Below, piece after piece: positions 42,867-54,724 of a stretch of 64,000 bases of DNA. Source of the stretch: Macrotrachela quadricornifera (taxonomy: Eukaryota > Rotifera > Eurotatoria > Philodinida > Philodinidae). How positions within the stretch are numbered: the first letter of the stretch is position 1; every line of letters begins with the position of its first letter. Under the pieces are notes generated by a model. The model saw only the letters and a list, made by a program, of their open reading frames with translations, ran no database searches and was not told the DNA's origin. Both the position numbers and the translations under genes were made by a program. Location: NCBI GenBank assembly GCA_022393335.1, contig JAJEKB010021090.1, positions 1,123,605-1,187,604 on the forward strand. The letters run 5' to 3'.

Positions 42867-43350
42867 CGGATTCTTTCATTTACTGACGTAGGATATCGTA
42901 GATTAGGATTCGAGTATTCTCCAAAAATATTCCCCCATACGTTAGACCAAACGCTAAAACTTTAGGAATCGATAGAGTTTGACGAGCTTTATCGAATGGA
43001 TACCTTGGTTGCTATATTCGAATAAGTTATAGTGCAGTAAATGACTATTTAGTAATTTTTTACTAATGAATATACTAAATTATTTTTCGTATGCACTTAA
43101 ATTTTAGAGAAACTTAGAGCAGCATTAGATCAAGATGGGAACCGATGAGCATTATCGAATGAATAGCTTGGTTGATGCATCTGAAGGAGCAATCATTGAG
43201 AGTATCTTTTATAAATAAATAAAAATCAGATATTGTATTTCGAAAAAATTCATTTATTGAGTGAAAACATTACAAAGTAAAATATTCATTTTGAATAGTA
43301 ACAAAGAGTTGAAAGAAAACGACTAAGTAGAAAAAAATTCACAAATATAT
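42867..43350. other. intergenic, nothing recognised
   Basis: AT-rich. Two similar segments mentioning GATAGAGTTTGACGAGCTTTATCGAATGGATACCTTGGTTG (about 42972) and GATGAGCATTATCGAATGAATAGCTTGGTTG (about 43145) suggest a small duplicated repeat. Confidence 0.45.
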
Positions 43351-44160
43351 TTATACAGTAAAAATATCGTCTATAACAGTTTTGAATTTACGTATCGGTT
43401 GGCGTACTTTGTGGATGAGGTATGTGCCTACATATGAAATTATAACGATAACAATGGTTAATAATGCAGCTAGAGCATATAATAACATATCATGAAATGC
43501 TAATAATTGTTTCGATGCAAAAACTGTTGACAGTTCCTTAATAGAGTGTTGTGACTGTTGTTGATAAGATGATATCAGTGTTTCATTCATATTCCTTAAT
43601 GGTATGATGAAGCTTGATAAATATCTAAACTTCGATGCAATATTTGATTTAACAATAATTCAATGTTGTGTACACGACCACGCAGATAATTGAATATCAG
43701 CACACGTTATTGTTTTGTCGCATGGCATACGTACGATTGTTGATTCTGATATTGATAATGTTTCACTTAATTCTTTTGAGGTAACCTGACAATACTCAGT
43801 TTGACGAATGTTAAAAAACAACAAAATACCATTGCCAATGTTAATGACATCTTGATCGATATGTTGCGATCGGCTGACTTTATATGCATCTGTGACTGAT
43901 TCGTTATCATCAAATAATTGAGATACACATAAAGACTTAGATAATGACATGGAGATAGGAATCTGTTTACATTGGACGATACATGAGAAGATACACTGTT
44001 TAATATCAGCTTCATCATTCCATGTAACTAATGTTTGATCAATCGAATTATTTCCAATTATTCTTGGAAGACTCGAGTAAATATATTTATCGCCATTGGA
44101 AACAATTGGTAGTGAAGTTAAACGATAACTTAGAAAATACGTAGTTATATCAGCTAAAAT
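43351..44160 (-). pseudogene. membrane-anchored protein fragment, possibly envelope-like
   Basis: A minus-strand frame covers about 44160 to 43351 with an in-frame TGA at 43660-43662 separating a cysteine-containing ectodomain-like part from a C-terminal part. The latter has a Gln/Ser-rich heptad-like segment, one strong transmembrane helix (residues rich in Leu/Val/Ile around TIVIVIISYVGTYLI) and a short basic tail. That layout is that of a type I membrane glycoprotein such as the envelope-like proteins of some retroelements, or of an ordinary receptor stub. No family motif identifies it. The stop means this copy is broken, or that an intron was missed. Confidence 0.35.
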
Positions 44161-44506
44161 TCGTAGAAATAATGTGGATATAGTTAAGCAGGGTCAAGAA
44201 GGGAGTGAATTTTGACAATTCATTGAACAATGGCGTAATCCTAATATAGATTGCGCAATAACTGTTTAGAGGATAATAGCTAATGATTGTTTAGTGCTCT
44301 CAATTGTATGTATGTGATCGAATTTTGAAAGCTAACATTGCATGTGCTAGTGAAACAGTATCACTAGAATCATCATCATCTTTAAATAGCAATACATAAA
44401 GTAATATTTGCTTCTATCGAGGCAACTTCTTAATTACACCACCAGTTGCATCTATGTGAATATAAGAATAAGTTTATGTAGTACAATATCTTATATATCG
44501 TCTAAT
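44161..44506. other. intergenic or undetected exon region
   Basis: No open frame of note. It lies between two minus-strand coding remnants and might contain small exons that I could not fix. Confidence 0.35.
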
Positions 44507-45734
44507 CTATGCTTCAGAGTATAAATGAATGGTGAACGGTATTTCGGCCAAAAAGTGAACATATCCTATTAGAAGCACACAAATGGAATTGATGAAAAAT
44601 TGTTTTACAGTGAAGGACTCATCTTTACAATCTTTTGACGTTGTGTCTGTTGCATCAAAAGCGTATTTGGTTATACGACATTCTGCATAAATACTTTCAG
44701 CGATTTGCATATACTTTTGATAATCAAATAGTGCTTTCTTTATTGTTTCGATTGTGTAACAGCCGGTAAAGTTGCCTGCTGCTAGTAATTTCTCATCAGC
44801 AGCTTTTACACCTTCACGATACACAGCTAATGGACCAATTTGATTTGCTCGTTCACCTAAAAATATAAAATTTACATTCTTAAAAGTTTTAAAACGACTA
44901 GAAGATGACTTTTACCAACTACCATACGCTCTTTGCCCTTGAGTTGTGGACTACCAGATTCGCCTGTATGATCTTCTTTCCCAAATATTCGAACAAGAAA
45001 AAGTACAGATGAACTCTTCTGGGAGAGTTGGGCATTCTATTATATACTTCCTATTGCATTCTTTGATAGTACATGTAGCAATACCAGAAAATTCACGACA
45101 ATTCTTCTTTCTTTCTCCTTTCTTAAAATATGGAGTTGTAAATTTTGAGGAGCAAGTTATTCCTGTTCCACCAAAGGCTAATTTTTTGTCGAATATTACA
45201 GTCCAATCTTCTTTCATATGTTGATGAGTGCGACTAAATACATCCTTCCATTCAGTTGTGGAGAAAACAATTGATATTTGCCCAACAAAGTAATTTTCAT
45301 CATCATTTGTATCACCATTTTCATTTTTTTTTACGACCACGTGTCAACGGTTGTTGAAGCAGTGGAAGTGATGGATCTGGAAGTAAAACTGAATTGGTTT
45401 TGTTTGAAACGCAAACTTGATCGTCATGGTCAGCATTTTCACCTGGATTGATTTTTTCCTTCATTTCTTCTACTAATTTTAAAACTTCATGACGATCAGA
45501 AGGCCAAATCTTGTACAGTGCTATACGTGTTAATTCACTATGGTCTAATTTTAACTTGTCAATAACTTCATCCCAAAGAGAGTGTGATGATCTTGTTTTA
45601 TCATTCAGCCACCATGTTTCTTTTTTCAATATATCAGTACGGCTTCCCAGAGAAGCAACAGCAATTACAAATTGATCTATAGTAATTTTTGAACAAATAT
45701 TCTTACCCTTCGCATCTGAATTTGAATCTTCCAT
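44507..45734 (-). pseudogene. multi-exon gene with two homopolymer frameshifts, transposon-type N-terminal region
   Basis: Three frames in succession. 45734-45331 gives a soluble segment ending in a basic GRKKK tract. At a run of nine A (minus strand) the frame must shift to continue in 45340-44951, which contains a zinc-finger-like cysteine pattern (CREFSG...CTIKEC). A second shift at a T-run near 44995 leads to a segment with GKERMVVG that splices, across a GTAAAA...TTTTTAG intron of about 55 bp, to the frame 44824-44507. The last part (GERANQIG, AAGNFTG) resembles N-terminal regions found in MULE/FLYWCH-type transposon proteins. Both breaks being in homopolymers leaves decay and base-calling error equally possible. 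Confidence 0.45.
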
Positions 45735-48700
45735 TTAGTCGTAGTTAACTGACAAGTAACGTTCGTCGCTTCAACTCACTTGACCCTCGACTGAATCAAG
45801 AAAATTTGTAATGTCTCTCTCTACTCTGTTTTTCAGTTTCATTCTCTGCATAAAACGAAGTGGAAACACGTGTATCACTTAAGATTTTTATACTATTCTA
45901 AAACTATCATTACGGAATAAAATACAACAAGGTAGCGCTCAACCTGTGGATTTGTTGACCCTCTTCTCGAATAAATATTACATTGCTGCATTCAAGCAAA
46001 CTTTGTCCAATCATGTTAGATATTTCAATTCTTGATTCCATATAGAATCATAAGAATATAAAACTCTTTCAATTAGTTCTCAGTTTATTATACAAAAATT
46101 TTGCTTAAAGAACATATAATTTTATAGGCTTAGCTCCTTAGTATGATCCCGATCAATTAATAGTAACGACATTGGTCTAAACTGCTAAGAATCAATTTGC
46201 AACTGATTCATATGAGTCTATACTAAAGCAAAATTTTCGCGATCAATTACGGAAACGACTAGTCGTTCGTCGGTGCCCCTATGGGACGCCATTCACGGCT
46301 AGCCGTTCCACCGACCAGGCTTCATTCAGCAGGTGATAATTGATAGTTCTCATTTGCCTATTGCACGTTTCAAGTATTTCAGGAAGCTAGTCAAATCGTC
46401 ATAGAATGCACCCATCAGTTGACTTCTAGTATCACACAATGACTCCGACTCCCATTTTGCATCTGAGACATAACTGCACATTTTCAATATGTTGCCATTC
46501 TGCTCATACCGTTACCACGAATGTCACGTAACATGCGACAAATAATTCGCTGAGATATTTTTCTATATCGCTATTGGAGCACAACTCCTATGCCTAACTA
46601 CAGAAGAACAGCTAGTCGTTTGTCGGCGCCCCGTGCATCAAACTTTATAGGGTAGCGAAGCTTTGTCTTCTAGCTAATTAATTCTGCGATTATTCGCTTC
46701 TCTCAAAATGCTCACTGATTTTCCTTAGAATAGGTAACTAAAATACAGTATTCTCCCCAAACTTCAGGCACCGAAACCATTTACCTATTCTTTGGTAGCC
46801 CAGTATTCCGCTCAATCCCGACCAAGATTGCAACTCCGAGATAATGTGTTCCATAAAACTCTCATAATTCTTTAAGTCTTCTTTGAAACACAAATTTTGT
46901 AGCTGTTAGAGAGAACGGCTAGTTGTCTGTCGGCACCCCTCCGGCGTGTCACTCAGAGCTACCCGTTTCATGTATCAAACTTTTTTCTCAACTGACAAAT
47001 ATTTTTTTACAATTCACCTTTCTAGTGTTATAGGAAAATAATATACAGCAAGTAAAATCGATTTAAGTCCTCGACGTCAATTACCTTTGATCGAATTTTA
47101 TAAAGAAAATCCTTTTGTAAAAAAAAATGTGCTTTTTTAAAAAAACATTTCTCTCAAAATAGTTTTAAAAAACTCGCATCACCAATCTATTCCTTCACCC
47201 CGGTTACTTTGGCCAAATTTTGTAAAAAATCATTTTTTAAGCAAAAACAATTGTTTCAAAAAATTGAAAAACTAATAATGCCATTCGATTCCCCGACCCA
47301 GAAGAATCTTTGCTCAAACTTTATAAAAAGTCATTATTTTTTTTAAAAAAGCCATTTATGACGTAAAATATTTATTTGGAAATTTTAAAAAACTAAAATG
47401 CCACTCAATTCCCCGATTTCGAAAACCTTTGGTCAAACGTAAGCCGTCAAGTTGACCTTAAAGTTGCGATTCTTCGATTGTTTTTTCTACGAACAGGTTT
47501 TTCTCACCTTTGATCCCGACGACAAGCCAGCAAGCAAACTGGTTTTTTTCATATGACCCTCCCATCAGTCGAGAGAATATCGTTTATGAAAAAATATTAA
47601 TCTTAAAAGATTTTGAAAAACTAATGCCAGACTCGAATTCCTCAACCACGAATACATTTGCGTCAAACGAATATCTTTCAGATCGGAACTTTCACCTGCG
47701 ACCAGCGACAGACACAGAAACTCATTTTAGTTTTTTCCTATGGTCGTCCTCTCAGTGGAAGGAATAAACGCTTCTAACGAAGTTAATACTACTATATACC
47801 TCCATTGATCACTCCAGGTATAACCATCATAAGAAATGGTGTTCAACAAACATCATGGTGATAACCTTAATTCGTCAAAAAATTGCATGTTTCCCACAAA
47901 AAATACGAAGTCTCACCAATTCCTAACACCCATTGATCAATTCACATACCATCACAATCAGCAATAGTGTTCATCACACACCATGGTAAAAATCTCAGTT
48001 CGTGAAAAACACTTCTTTTCGATGAAAAATACCAAACCTCACCAATTCCTAACATCCATTGATCAATTCCTATACCACCACAATCAGCAATGCTGTTGAT
48101 CAAGTGTCATACTTCGGTGCTAGCAACCTTTCGCGAAAAGTTAACTTTTGATTTTTGTGAGGGTCTTCTATAGGTTTTTTATGTCGATGTTCTTTTGACC
48201 TTTGACCCTGACACAAATCACGCCCGCCACAGACAGACAAAACTATTTTTTTTCTTATGACCCTCATCACTACAATCGAGGGAATATCTATGATAACCTT
48301 AAATCGGCCTGAACAACCTCATGTTTCATGTGGACAATAGTGGCAATATCGACGGCCCAATGCGCCATTTCCCTGTTTCTCCACTATTGTCTTAGTAAAA
48401 CATCAGGGTGACGGTGGCAAATTATAGGCCTCCATCATAGTCGAGACGACCGATGCCAACACTTTATTAATGCTCCCTAAAACAACGAAAACATGTAATC
48501 TATGTTGAGGAAAACGCAGACACACTGTATTCTCCGAAATTGAGATTGACAATCTTGCTTTTAGAAATCGTAAAACGTAGAAGATTTTATCAGATTGAGC
48601 TGACTATAGCATCACATATATCGTCGATTTATCTGACAATGATTTTGAAAACGAATAGAATGAATTCAGTCGAGGATCCAGCGAGTCGTAGCGGCGAGCG

Positions 48701-48831
48701 TTACTTGTATTTTATAAATTTGTAAAGTTCGCGAATGTTTTTCTAATAAGATGCAGTTGAAGTTAGGAAGATCTATAGTTTCAGTAGTTTAAGATCTTTA
48801 GATCAACGATGCCAAGCTTTTTCATTTGTAT
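45735..48831. other. intergenic with degenerate dispersed repeats
   Basis: No gene. GCTAGTCGTT[CT]GTCGG[CT]GCCCC-type words occur at about 46258, 46611 and 46918. From 47.1 to 47.45 kb a degenerate unit of about 95 bp (CAATTCCCCGA...TTTGGTCAAA) repeats three to four times. From 47.9 to 48.1 kb a unit with CACCAATTCCTAACA[CT]CCATTGATC occurs twice; its complement recurs inside the transposon intron at 59.45 kb. Frames at 47510 and 48540 look fortuitous. Confidence 0.6.
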
Positions 48832-49815
48832 TTATTTAAAACCATATGTTTCTTCTAACGTGCAATCGTCTTTACATTCATCAAAACATATTTTCATTCT
48901 TCGACCATTATCTGTTCGTTCAAGTGTTGTAATTGTAAATGGTACATAGCGTAAGATTAATATTTCTTCTTCATGCACGAAGGCAGAATTTTCTCCCAGA
49001 TAGAGCGCGGTACGACGGCGAGTATTACCGATATTATATGTGCAAAATATTGATATCTCATCTTCAGAACAAGCCGTACCATAAGAATCGGCCACTCTAG
49101 GATTCATCGATGTCGATAAAAATGTTGTTGTTATTATTGTCGCACCTTCCTTGTAGTTCGCTAAAAATTTCTTATTCTTAACAACGCTGCCTCTGTAAAC
49201 TGTTTTCTCTCGAACAAGGAATTGCTCTAACTTTGGATGAAAAAAGATATTGGTTATTGCTTCTGTATAGTCTTGTGTTCGAAACAGAATTGGACAGTTC
49301 ACCATTGTACAGTAGAGTTTTAATGCATGATACGTGTTTGCAGCTGAATCTCGATTAAGGCGACCACTAAGTTTTTGACTCGCAGTGTAACTTTTGATAA
49401 TCGGTAATGGACTGTCCTCTTGACGGGCTTCCTTGAAACAATTTCTGATATTATTCCACTGATTATCCATAGGCATGAAATTTAAGAACGTCTCTTCAAT
49501 AATATCTATGTTATCAATAATACTTGGAAATAATTTTAGTTTTTCGAAATCCTGCTGGAATTTTTCAGCGATTTTAAGAGCATTATTATTTTCAGTGATA
49601 TTCAAATGCCATTCACACCAGTCGACTGTATTTCCTTGTCGTAAAATATTGTGAAGTTCGTAAGCTCCTACGCAAGTGAAATCTGTTTGCACTTTTTCCA
49701 ATTCTAATTCAATTATTGTTTCTGGAATCGTTGAAGACGATGGCGATAATGCGACAGTTTTGTTTCTTGTAGTAGCATCATGTAATGCTGTTGCTAACCA
49801 TTTCCAGATAGACAT
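48832..49815 (-). CDS. ADP-ribosyltransferase of the R-S-E type
   Basis: 327 aa, single exon. The R-S-E signature is readable: Arg208 in VYRGS, the Ser-Thr-Ser motif FLSTS (232-236) and the catalytic E-x-E within HEEEI (282-284), with spacing usual for mono-ADP-ribosyltransferases. The N-terminal 150 residues are helical and unassigned. No signal peptide, so probably intracellular. It would transfer ADP-ribose from NAD to arginine or another acceptor on target proteins; the target is unknown. Such genes are numerous in bdelloid rotifers. The ATG is preceded by TTTACACAG, a possible 3' splice site for a 5' leader exon or spliced leader, and AAATAAAT follows the stop. Confidence 0.8.
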   Translation of the reverse strand: MSIWKWLATALHDATTRNKTVALSPSSSTIPETIIELELEKVQTDFTCVGAYELHNILRQGNTVDWCEWHLNITENNNALKIAEKFQQDFEKLKLFPSIIDNIDIIEETFLNFMPMDNQWNNIRNCFKEARQEDSPLPIIKSYTASQKLSGRLNRDSAANTYHALKLYCTMVNCPILFRTQDYTEAITNIFFHPKLEQFLVREKTVYRGSVVKNKKFLANYKEGATIITTTFLSTSMNPRVADSYGTACSEDEISIFCTYNIGNTRRRTALYLGENSAFVHEEEILILRYVPFTITTLERTDNGRRMKICFDECKDDCTLEETYGFK

Positions 49816-50554
49816 TTGATTCCTGTGTAAATAAATCAGTATGTTTATTTGTGGCTATAATACTGTAATGTATTTGAAAAATTTCATAGATAGAATAGTA
49901 AATGAAAATAGAAGGTTAATTGTAGTCCGATCACGTGTATTAGAATGCTCTATTAGGACCGATTTTCTCATCGATGTGTATGTATTTACTAGAACGTAAA
50001 CGTCCGAAAGGAAAAGCCGTAAAAAATCATAGTGATACTTTTGTTCTCAATTAATTCTATTAGCCACCTTCATTCTCAAAGTTCATAAAGAAAATTATAA
50101 AAAAGAAATAGATTCAAAGCAAAAAAGCATGTAGCTAGAAACACACTAGCAGAGCTAAAACAGAACGATATATATATTACTCTTTTTACACTTGGTCTTC
50201 ACCATACATTGCAATGCATTGCTTCTCTCCTACTTATATATATATATATCAGTAGTCAAAAGGTCGAAAAAGAGGAAGTGCAGAAAAGAAAAAAACAACA
50301 AAATCATGTGCATAGAAATAAAACAACGTGTACGATAGGAAATAGGTGTATCATGGTTAATGGCCATGACAGATTCGTATATAATTGCAACATAAAAATA
50401 CAACTGCATATTATTCATGCAGTATTGATGAAGAAATGAGTTTACGCCCTGCTTATAGACTTTCCATACTTCTTCTTTCATAAATTTTTATTTTCTGTGT
50501 TTTTCCTTTTATCAAAGTATGTTATTTATTTCATAAATTAACTACTTATCTTAC
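49816..50554. other. intergenic
   Basis: AT-rich; a (TA)n run at about 50236-50250. Opposing short frames at 50209-50481 are not convincing. Confidence 0.45.
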
Positions 50555-51171
50555 GAGAGAACCGTCCCAAGTGATTAATCACTTTTGAGTTCGGACCCTA
50601 CGCTTAAAGTAGATCCCAATGAGATATGAAAAACTCCAAAAGGATAAGTGTCGATACGCCTTCCTTCTAGAATTACAGTGATTTAGCTGAGATTTTAGCT
50701 CGCAGCATGATATACACCAACAAATTGAATGGCTTTTTTTTGACCTGAAATTTTGCTCACATATAGGTCTACTTGTAGCTAGATTATCCTGAAATTCTCA
50801 GCTCGAAAAAATGTTTACCTCATGAGATATCAAATTTCCGAAAATCACTCGTATCACATGAAAAATAGGAGAATCGCATGTTATTTGAAAATTCGATATC
50901 TCATGAGGTAAACATTTTTTCGAGCTGAAAATTTCAGGACCTTCTAGCTACAAGTAGACTTATATGTGAGCAAAATTTCAGGTCAAAATACAGTCATTCA
51001 ATTTGTTGATGTATACCGTGCTGTGAGCTAAAATCTCAGTAAAATCACTGTAACTCTAGAAGGAAGGCCTATGGGCACTTATTCTTTTGGAGTTTTTCAT
51101 ATCTCATTGGGGTCTACTTTAACCGTAGAGCCCGAACTCAAAGGCGATTAATCACTTAGGACGAATCCCTC
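50555..51171. repeat. foldback element, second member of the 13.85-kb family
   Basis: Ends GAGAGAACCGTCCCAAGTG and near-complement CACTTAGGACGAATCCCTC; arms of about 290 bp meet near 50860. The subterminal words CTTTTGAGTT and GGAGTTTTTCATA align with the element at 13850-14387, so the two are diverged members of one foldback family. No coding capacity. Confidence 0.75.
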
Positions 51172-51677
51172 ATTAGACAGAGCAGTACATATCTACACTT
51201 GAATCAGGGATGTCAAATGAAACCTTCGAGGTTTTGTGGAACTTTACTATACTTTTAGAGTATTGTCTAAAACCACGAAATCTTACTCATACGAAACCTG
51301 AAAAGGGTTCAGAATTCGTTGCAACTTTGAAATCGTTTTTTAGTTTCGTATATTTCCTCTTGTGATTTTCGTATACGAGACACTTGTTTTTATCTGGAAA
51401 CTGTCTGAATCTAAGGCAATTGAGCTAAACTTAGAAGCAACACCTGTGTCGATTACTCGTTTCAAATCGATCCACTAATGTCTGTGAAGGTAATATAAGT
51501 TCGCAATGCCAATCTTAGTTTTTCGTGTATGATGATTTCGACGATGAGAAACGTTCCACATTTATTTTACCTGAGCTATTATCGCAAAGATTTGAAACTA
51601 CTATTCAGAATAACTCAACATCGAATTCTGTACCGAATCACATGCCGAATTTCAATAATACACACTAAAGTAAAATG
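51172..51677. other. intergenic with hairpin-family fragment
   Basis: At about 51220-51350 the words CATACGAAACCTG, GGGTTCAG and AGTTTCGTATA recur with a TTTTAGAGTATTG, matching the motif set of the elements at 29.7 and 32.1 kb; probably a decayed fragment. No gene. Confidence 0.5.
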
Positions 51678-51679
51678 TA

Positions 51680-52600
51680 CTTAGGTCTGACCAAAAGTTC
51701 TAATTGTGATACCTTAATACCTTATGATAAGCTTTAAGTACTTTGCTTTCTATATCATCTGATAGAGAAAAAAAAGCTCTATCTTTCTATGCTATTTGAT
51801 CATTATTCATCTAGTATCATAATAATAGAATTTTCATAAAAACTATTTTTGTTGACACCTAGTTGGTTCTTTAGATTGTAATGGATGAAGAACTTTGTAT
51901 CCCATTTTATTATCGTTTAATACTTTGTATTAAAAAAAACAAAATATACCATGAGATGCAGCGTGAGAAGCTCTACAATTTATAAAGAGTTATTTATTGT
52001 ATAGTTGCATATTTTTGTTTTCAAAATGAGCGAAACTCTGATCGATCAAATTTCGACCTTCCGAAAACAGAATCTCTTCTTCGGTGAAAGCCGTATTCGT
52101 TTTTTCCGATGTCATCTTCTTATTGTTTGATATTTTTATTAGAAAAGCAAAATACACTAAAAGATACAGCGTGAAAAGCTCTACAATTTACAAAGAACAG
52201 ATCCTGTTTTCGTAACGTCGAAATATAGTCGCTCAAAGTTTTGCTCATTTTGAAAACAAAAAACATGCAACTATAAATAAGTAGTCCTTTATAATTTGTA
52301 CAGCTTTTCACGCTGCATCTCATGGTATATTTTAGTCTTTAAAGTAGTTTGTTAATTAACGACAAAATGATAAAATGGGATACAAAGTTCTTCATCCATT
52401 ATAATCTAAAGAACCAACTAGGTGTCAACAAAAATAGTTTTTATGAAAATTCTATTATCATCATACTAGATGGATAGTGATCAAATAGCATAGAAAGATA
52501 GAGCTTTTGTTTCTCTATCAGATGATATAGAAAGCAAAGTACTTAAAGCTTATCATAAGGTATTAAGGTATCACAATTAGAACTTTTGGTCAGACCTAAG
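51680..52600. mobile_element. 921-bp palindromic MITE
   Basis: Ends CTTAGGTCTGACCAAAAGTTC and its complement, flanked by TA (51678-51679, 52601-52602). The arms pair over about 400 bp, with a less regular centre near 52130. No transposase. Confidence 0.87.
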
Positions 52601-53253
52601 TATCGCAAGTGTTGTACTTTACGACACATTTTTCGCACGTGAATTATTTTTTTTTGGAAGATTTGGATACTACTATTTTTTCAGTTTAATTCGAATTAGT
52701 AACGTCTATTCTTGGAGCTCAAGACGGTTAAATCTTAAGATCTAGACGTCTCGAGACCATTTGATCTTGGTCAAGCCGCTTCGAGGCAGTTCGTTCTTGA
52801 CCATTTAGCGAGCTTTCAATATGATCTCGAATGATAAATGCTCAGGAAATTATCTAGCAAAAAGACATCGAAAATGTGTAAATTAAATAGGTTCAATCGA
52901 CTCGGTTATATGTAGCTGGACACGCGAAACAAAACGATGAATGAACGATTGACATATAGTCTATGACACATCTATAATACGATACATTTCTTTTCAGTGT
53001 GTAGAAAAATGAATAAACTTATGATCTGACACATCTGTCCTTTTTTCTTTTCTGGTTTAATTTTTTGTTTTTCTCTTATATTTGAAATGTATACATCTCA
53101 CTCAACGGGAAAACTTTAAAAAAGCAAAAAAGAATGACAAAAAAAACAACTTTAATTGTACATTCTGATAGTTAAGTGGCCAACGCACGGATTATCATTT
53201 TTATTTTTCATTTGCTTATGTTGCTTTTCGTGTTTCCCATGATAAAGTAAAGC
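52601..53253. other. upstream region of the second receptor gene
   Basis: No gene or element end seen. TCAAGACGGTTAAATCTTAAGATC-type words near 52720-52800 form a minor local repeat. Confidence 0.45.
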
Positions 53254-54432
53254 ATGGCCGATCTCTGTCTTCTGAATCCAACACAGTGTCGTAACAATGG
53301 TCAATGTTTTATAAATATTACATTAAATACGACTTATTGCCGGTGTGTTTCATGTCATGAGGGATTCATCTGTGAACACGATGTTTTCAAACAAACACAA
53401 TTCAATACAACTTATATTTATTTGATCATATATATTACTGAGCTGTGTTTTTCAGTTTTGAATAACAGTTCGGTTCTCGAATTATTTATCGGAAGTCGAC
53501 GAATACGTCGCACAAACTGTGGTGTCTATCTAGTTATCTATTCTATTCTATCATTTCTCTCAAGTATTTTTTTACTAATTATTAACGCTAGAAATTACTA
53601 CAATCAAAATGAATCGATCAGCAATCGGCAAGAAGATGATATGTTCTACTGTTATGTTGATGAAATTGGTTCCAATATGTTTGTCTATCTGTGTATATGG
53701 TTCAGTGCATGCATTGCATTTGAACGTAGTTTAGTCATCTGTTTCAGTAATAAAATAAATGCCAGTCGATGGCGATCCTTTGTTACCGCCATAGTTACCT
53801 TTGCAATAGCAGCCGGCTCTGCTACACCATTTTTCCTATACAAATGTAAATGGGATCAGATACCAAATTTACAGGTTACCCGTGTCTTTTTTGTCTGGTT
53901 TTATGTTAGTACAAGTATTATAATTTACATATTAGCAACTCTGCTAATTTTGATTAGTTTCACACGTCGTATACGTCAATACGGAGCAGAAAATGGCTCA
54001 TTCATTAAAACATTTCGTAAACTCTTATACACTCATTTATTTATTCTTGTGCCACCAATTTCTTATATCATCTGCTATCTTCCTGACACTATCAGTTTTC
54101 AGCTACGATATCTTAAACATTCAGATTTTCAATGTGGTATTTCAACTGCAGAATATATAATGAGACTTTTTTTCGAAATATTGCGAGATATACCATTTAT
54201 TCTAACATGGTTACTATTTATTTATCCATCAAAAGTTTATATGACTGAATTTTACTTAAACACATGGTCAGGAAAATATTTAGCTAAAATTTTAATGGTC
54301 CTCACATTACACAGCAACAGCACCCCACGAGAAAAATTTTGGCAAAAGACCGCTACAAAACGCATTTCCCGAAACCGCGGTTTTTGCCGAATTTTTACGA
54401 TCACAGGAGTCAGACCATCAATCCACATGTAA
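53254..54432 (+). CDS. EGF-domain seven-transmembrane receptor-like protein
   Basis: 392 aa. A short N-terminal EGF-like module (residues about 5-41, six cysteines) precedes seven hydrophobic helices between about 52 and 332. TM3 is followed by an acidic-basic FERS motif in place of a classic DRY, and the helices end in YPSKVYM, the motif shared with the gene at 1236. No signal peptide is evident, so the ATG chosen may lie in a later exon. The last 35 or so residues (after about 358) are translated from a CGCGGTTT-type repeat and are unlike the paralogue's tail, which ends soon after PSKVYM: the original stop has been lost and the repeat now supplies the C-terminus. Confidence 0.75.
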   Translation: MADLCLLNPTQCRNNGQCFINITLNTTYCRCVSCHEGFICEHDVFKQTQFNTTYIYLIIYITELCFSVLNNSSVLELFIGSRRIRRTNCGVYLVIYSILSFLSSIFLLIINARNYYNQNESISNRQEDDMFYCYVDEIGSNMFVYLCIWFSACIAFERSLVICFSNKINASRWRSFVTAIVTFAIAAGSATPFFLYKCKWDQIPNLQVTRVFFVWFYVSTSIIIYILATLLILISFTRRIRQYGAENGSFIKTFRKLLYTHLFILVPPISYIICYLPDTISFQLRYLKHSDFQCGISTAEYIMRLFFEILRDIPFILTWLLFIYPSKVYMTEFYLNTWSGKYLAKILMVLTLHSNSTPREKFWQKTATKRISRNRGFCRIFTITGVRPSIHM

Positions 54433-54724
54433 ATAATCGGAAAAAACCTCGGTTTCAAATAACGCGTTTTTACGCGGTTTTCCAAAGCTGCATTGATGGT
54501 CTGACTCCTGTAATCGAAAAAAATTGGTTGAAATCGCGGTTTTTTAGGAATGCGTTTTTTCACGATTTTCCAAAGTTGCATTGATGGTCTGACTCCTGTG
54601 TTCAAAAAACACCGATTAAAAACGCGGTTTTTAAAGACACGCTTTTCGACAGTTTTCCAAAGCTGCANNNNNNNNNNAACGCGGTTTTTAAAGACACGCT
54701 TTTCGACAGTTTTCCAAAGCTGCA
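54335..54724. repeat. 89-bp tandem repeat with CGCGGTTT and GGTCTGACTCC
   Basis: The word TTGATGGTCTGACTCCTG recurs at about 54492 and 54581 (period 89 bp) with inverted AGTCAGACCATCAAT at about 54409. Each unit also has a (A/C)CGCGGTTTT word and TTTTCCAAAG[CT]TGCA. The array overlaps the receptor's last codons and contains the assembly gap. It continues after the MITE at 55506. Confidence 0.8.
54668..54677. other. 10-N assembly gap
   Basis: Ten unknown bases. The 47 bases before the gap reappear identically after it (54678-54724), so the gap probably hides collapsed or mis-joined repeat units. Confidence 0.95.
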
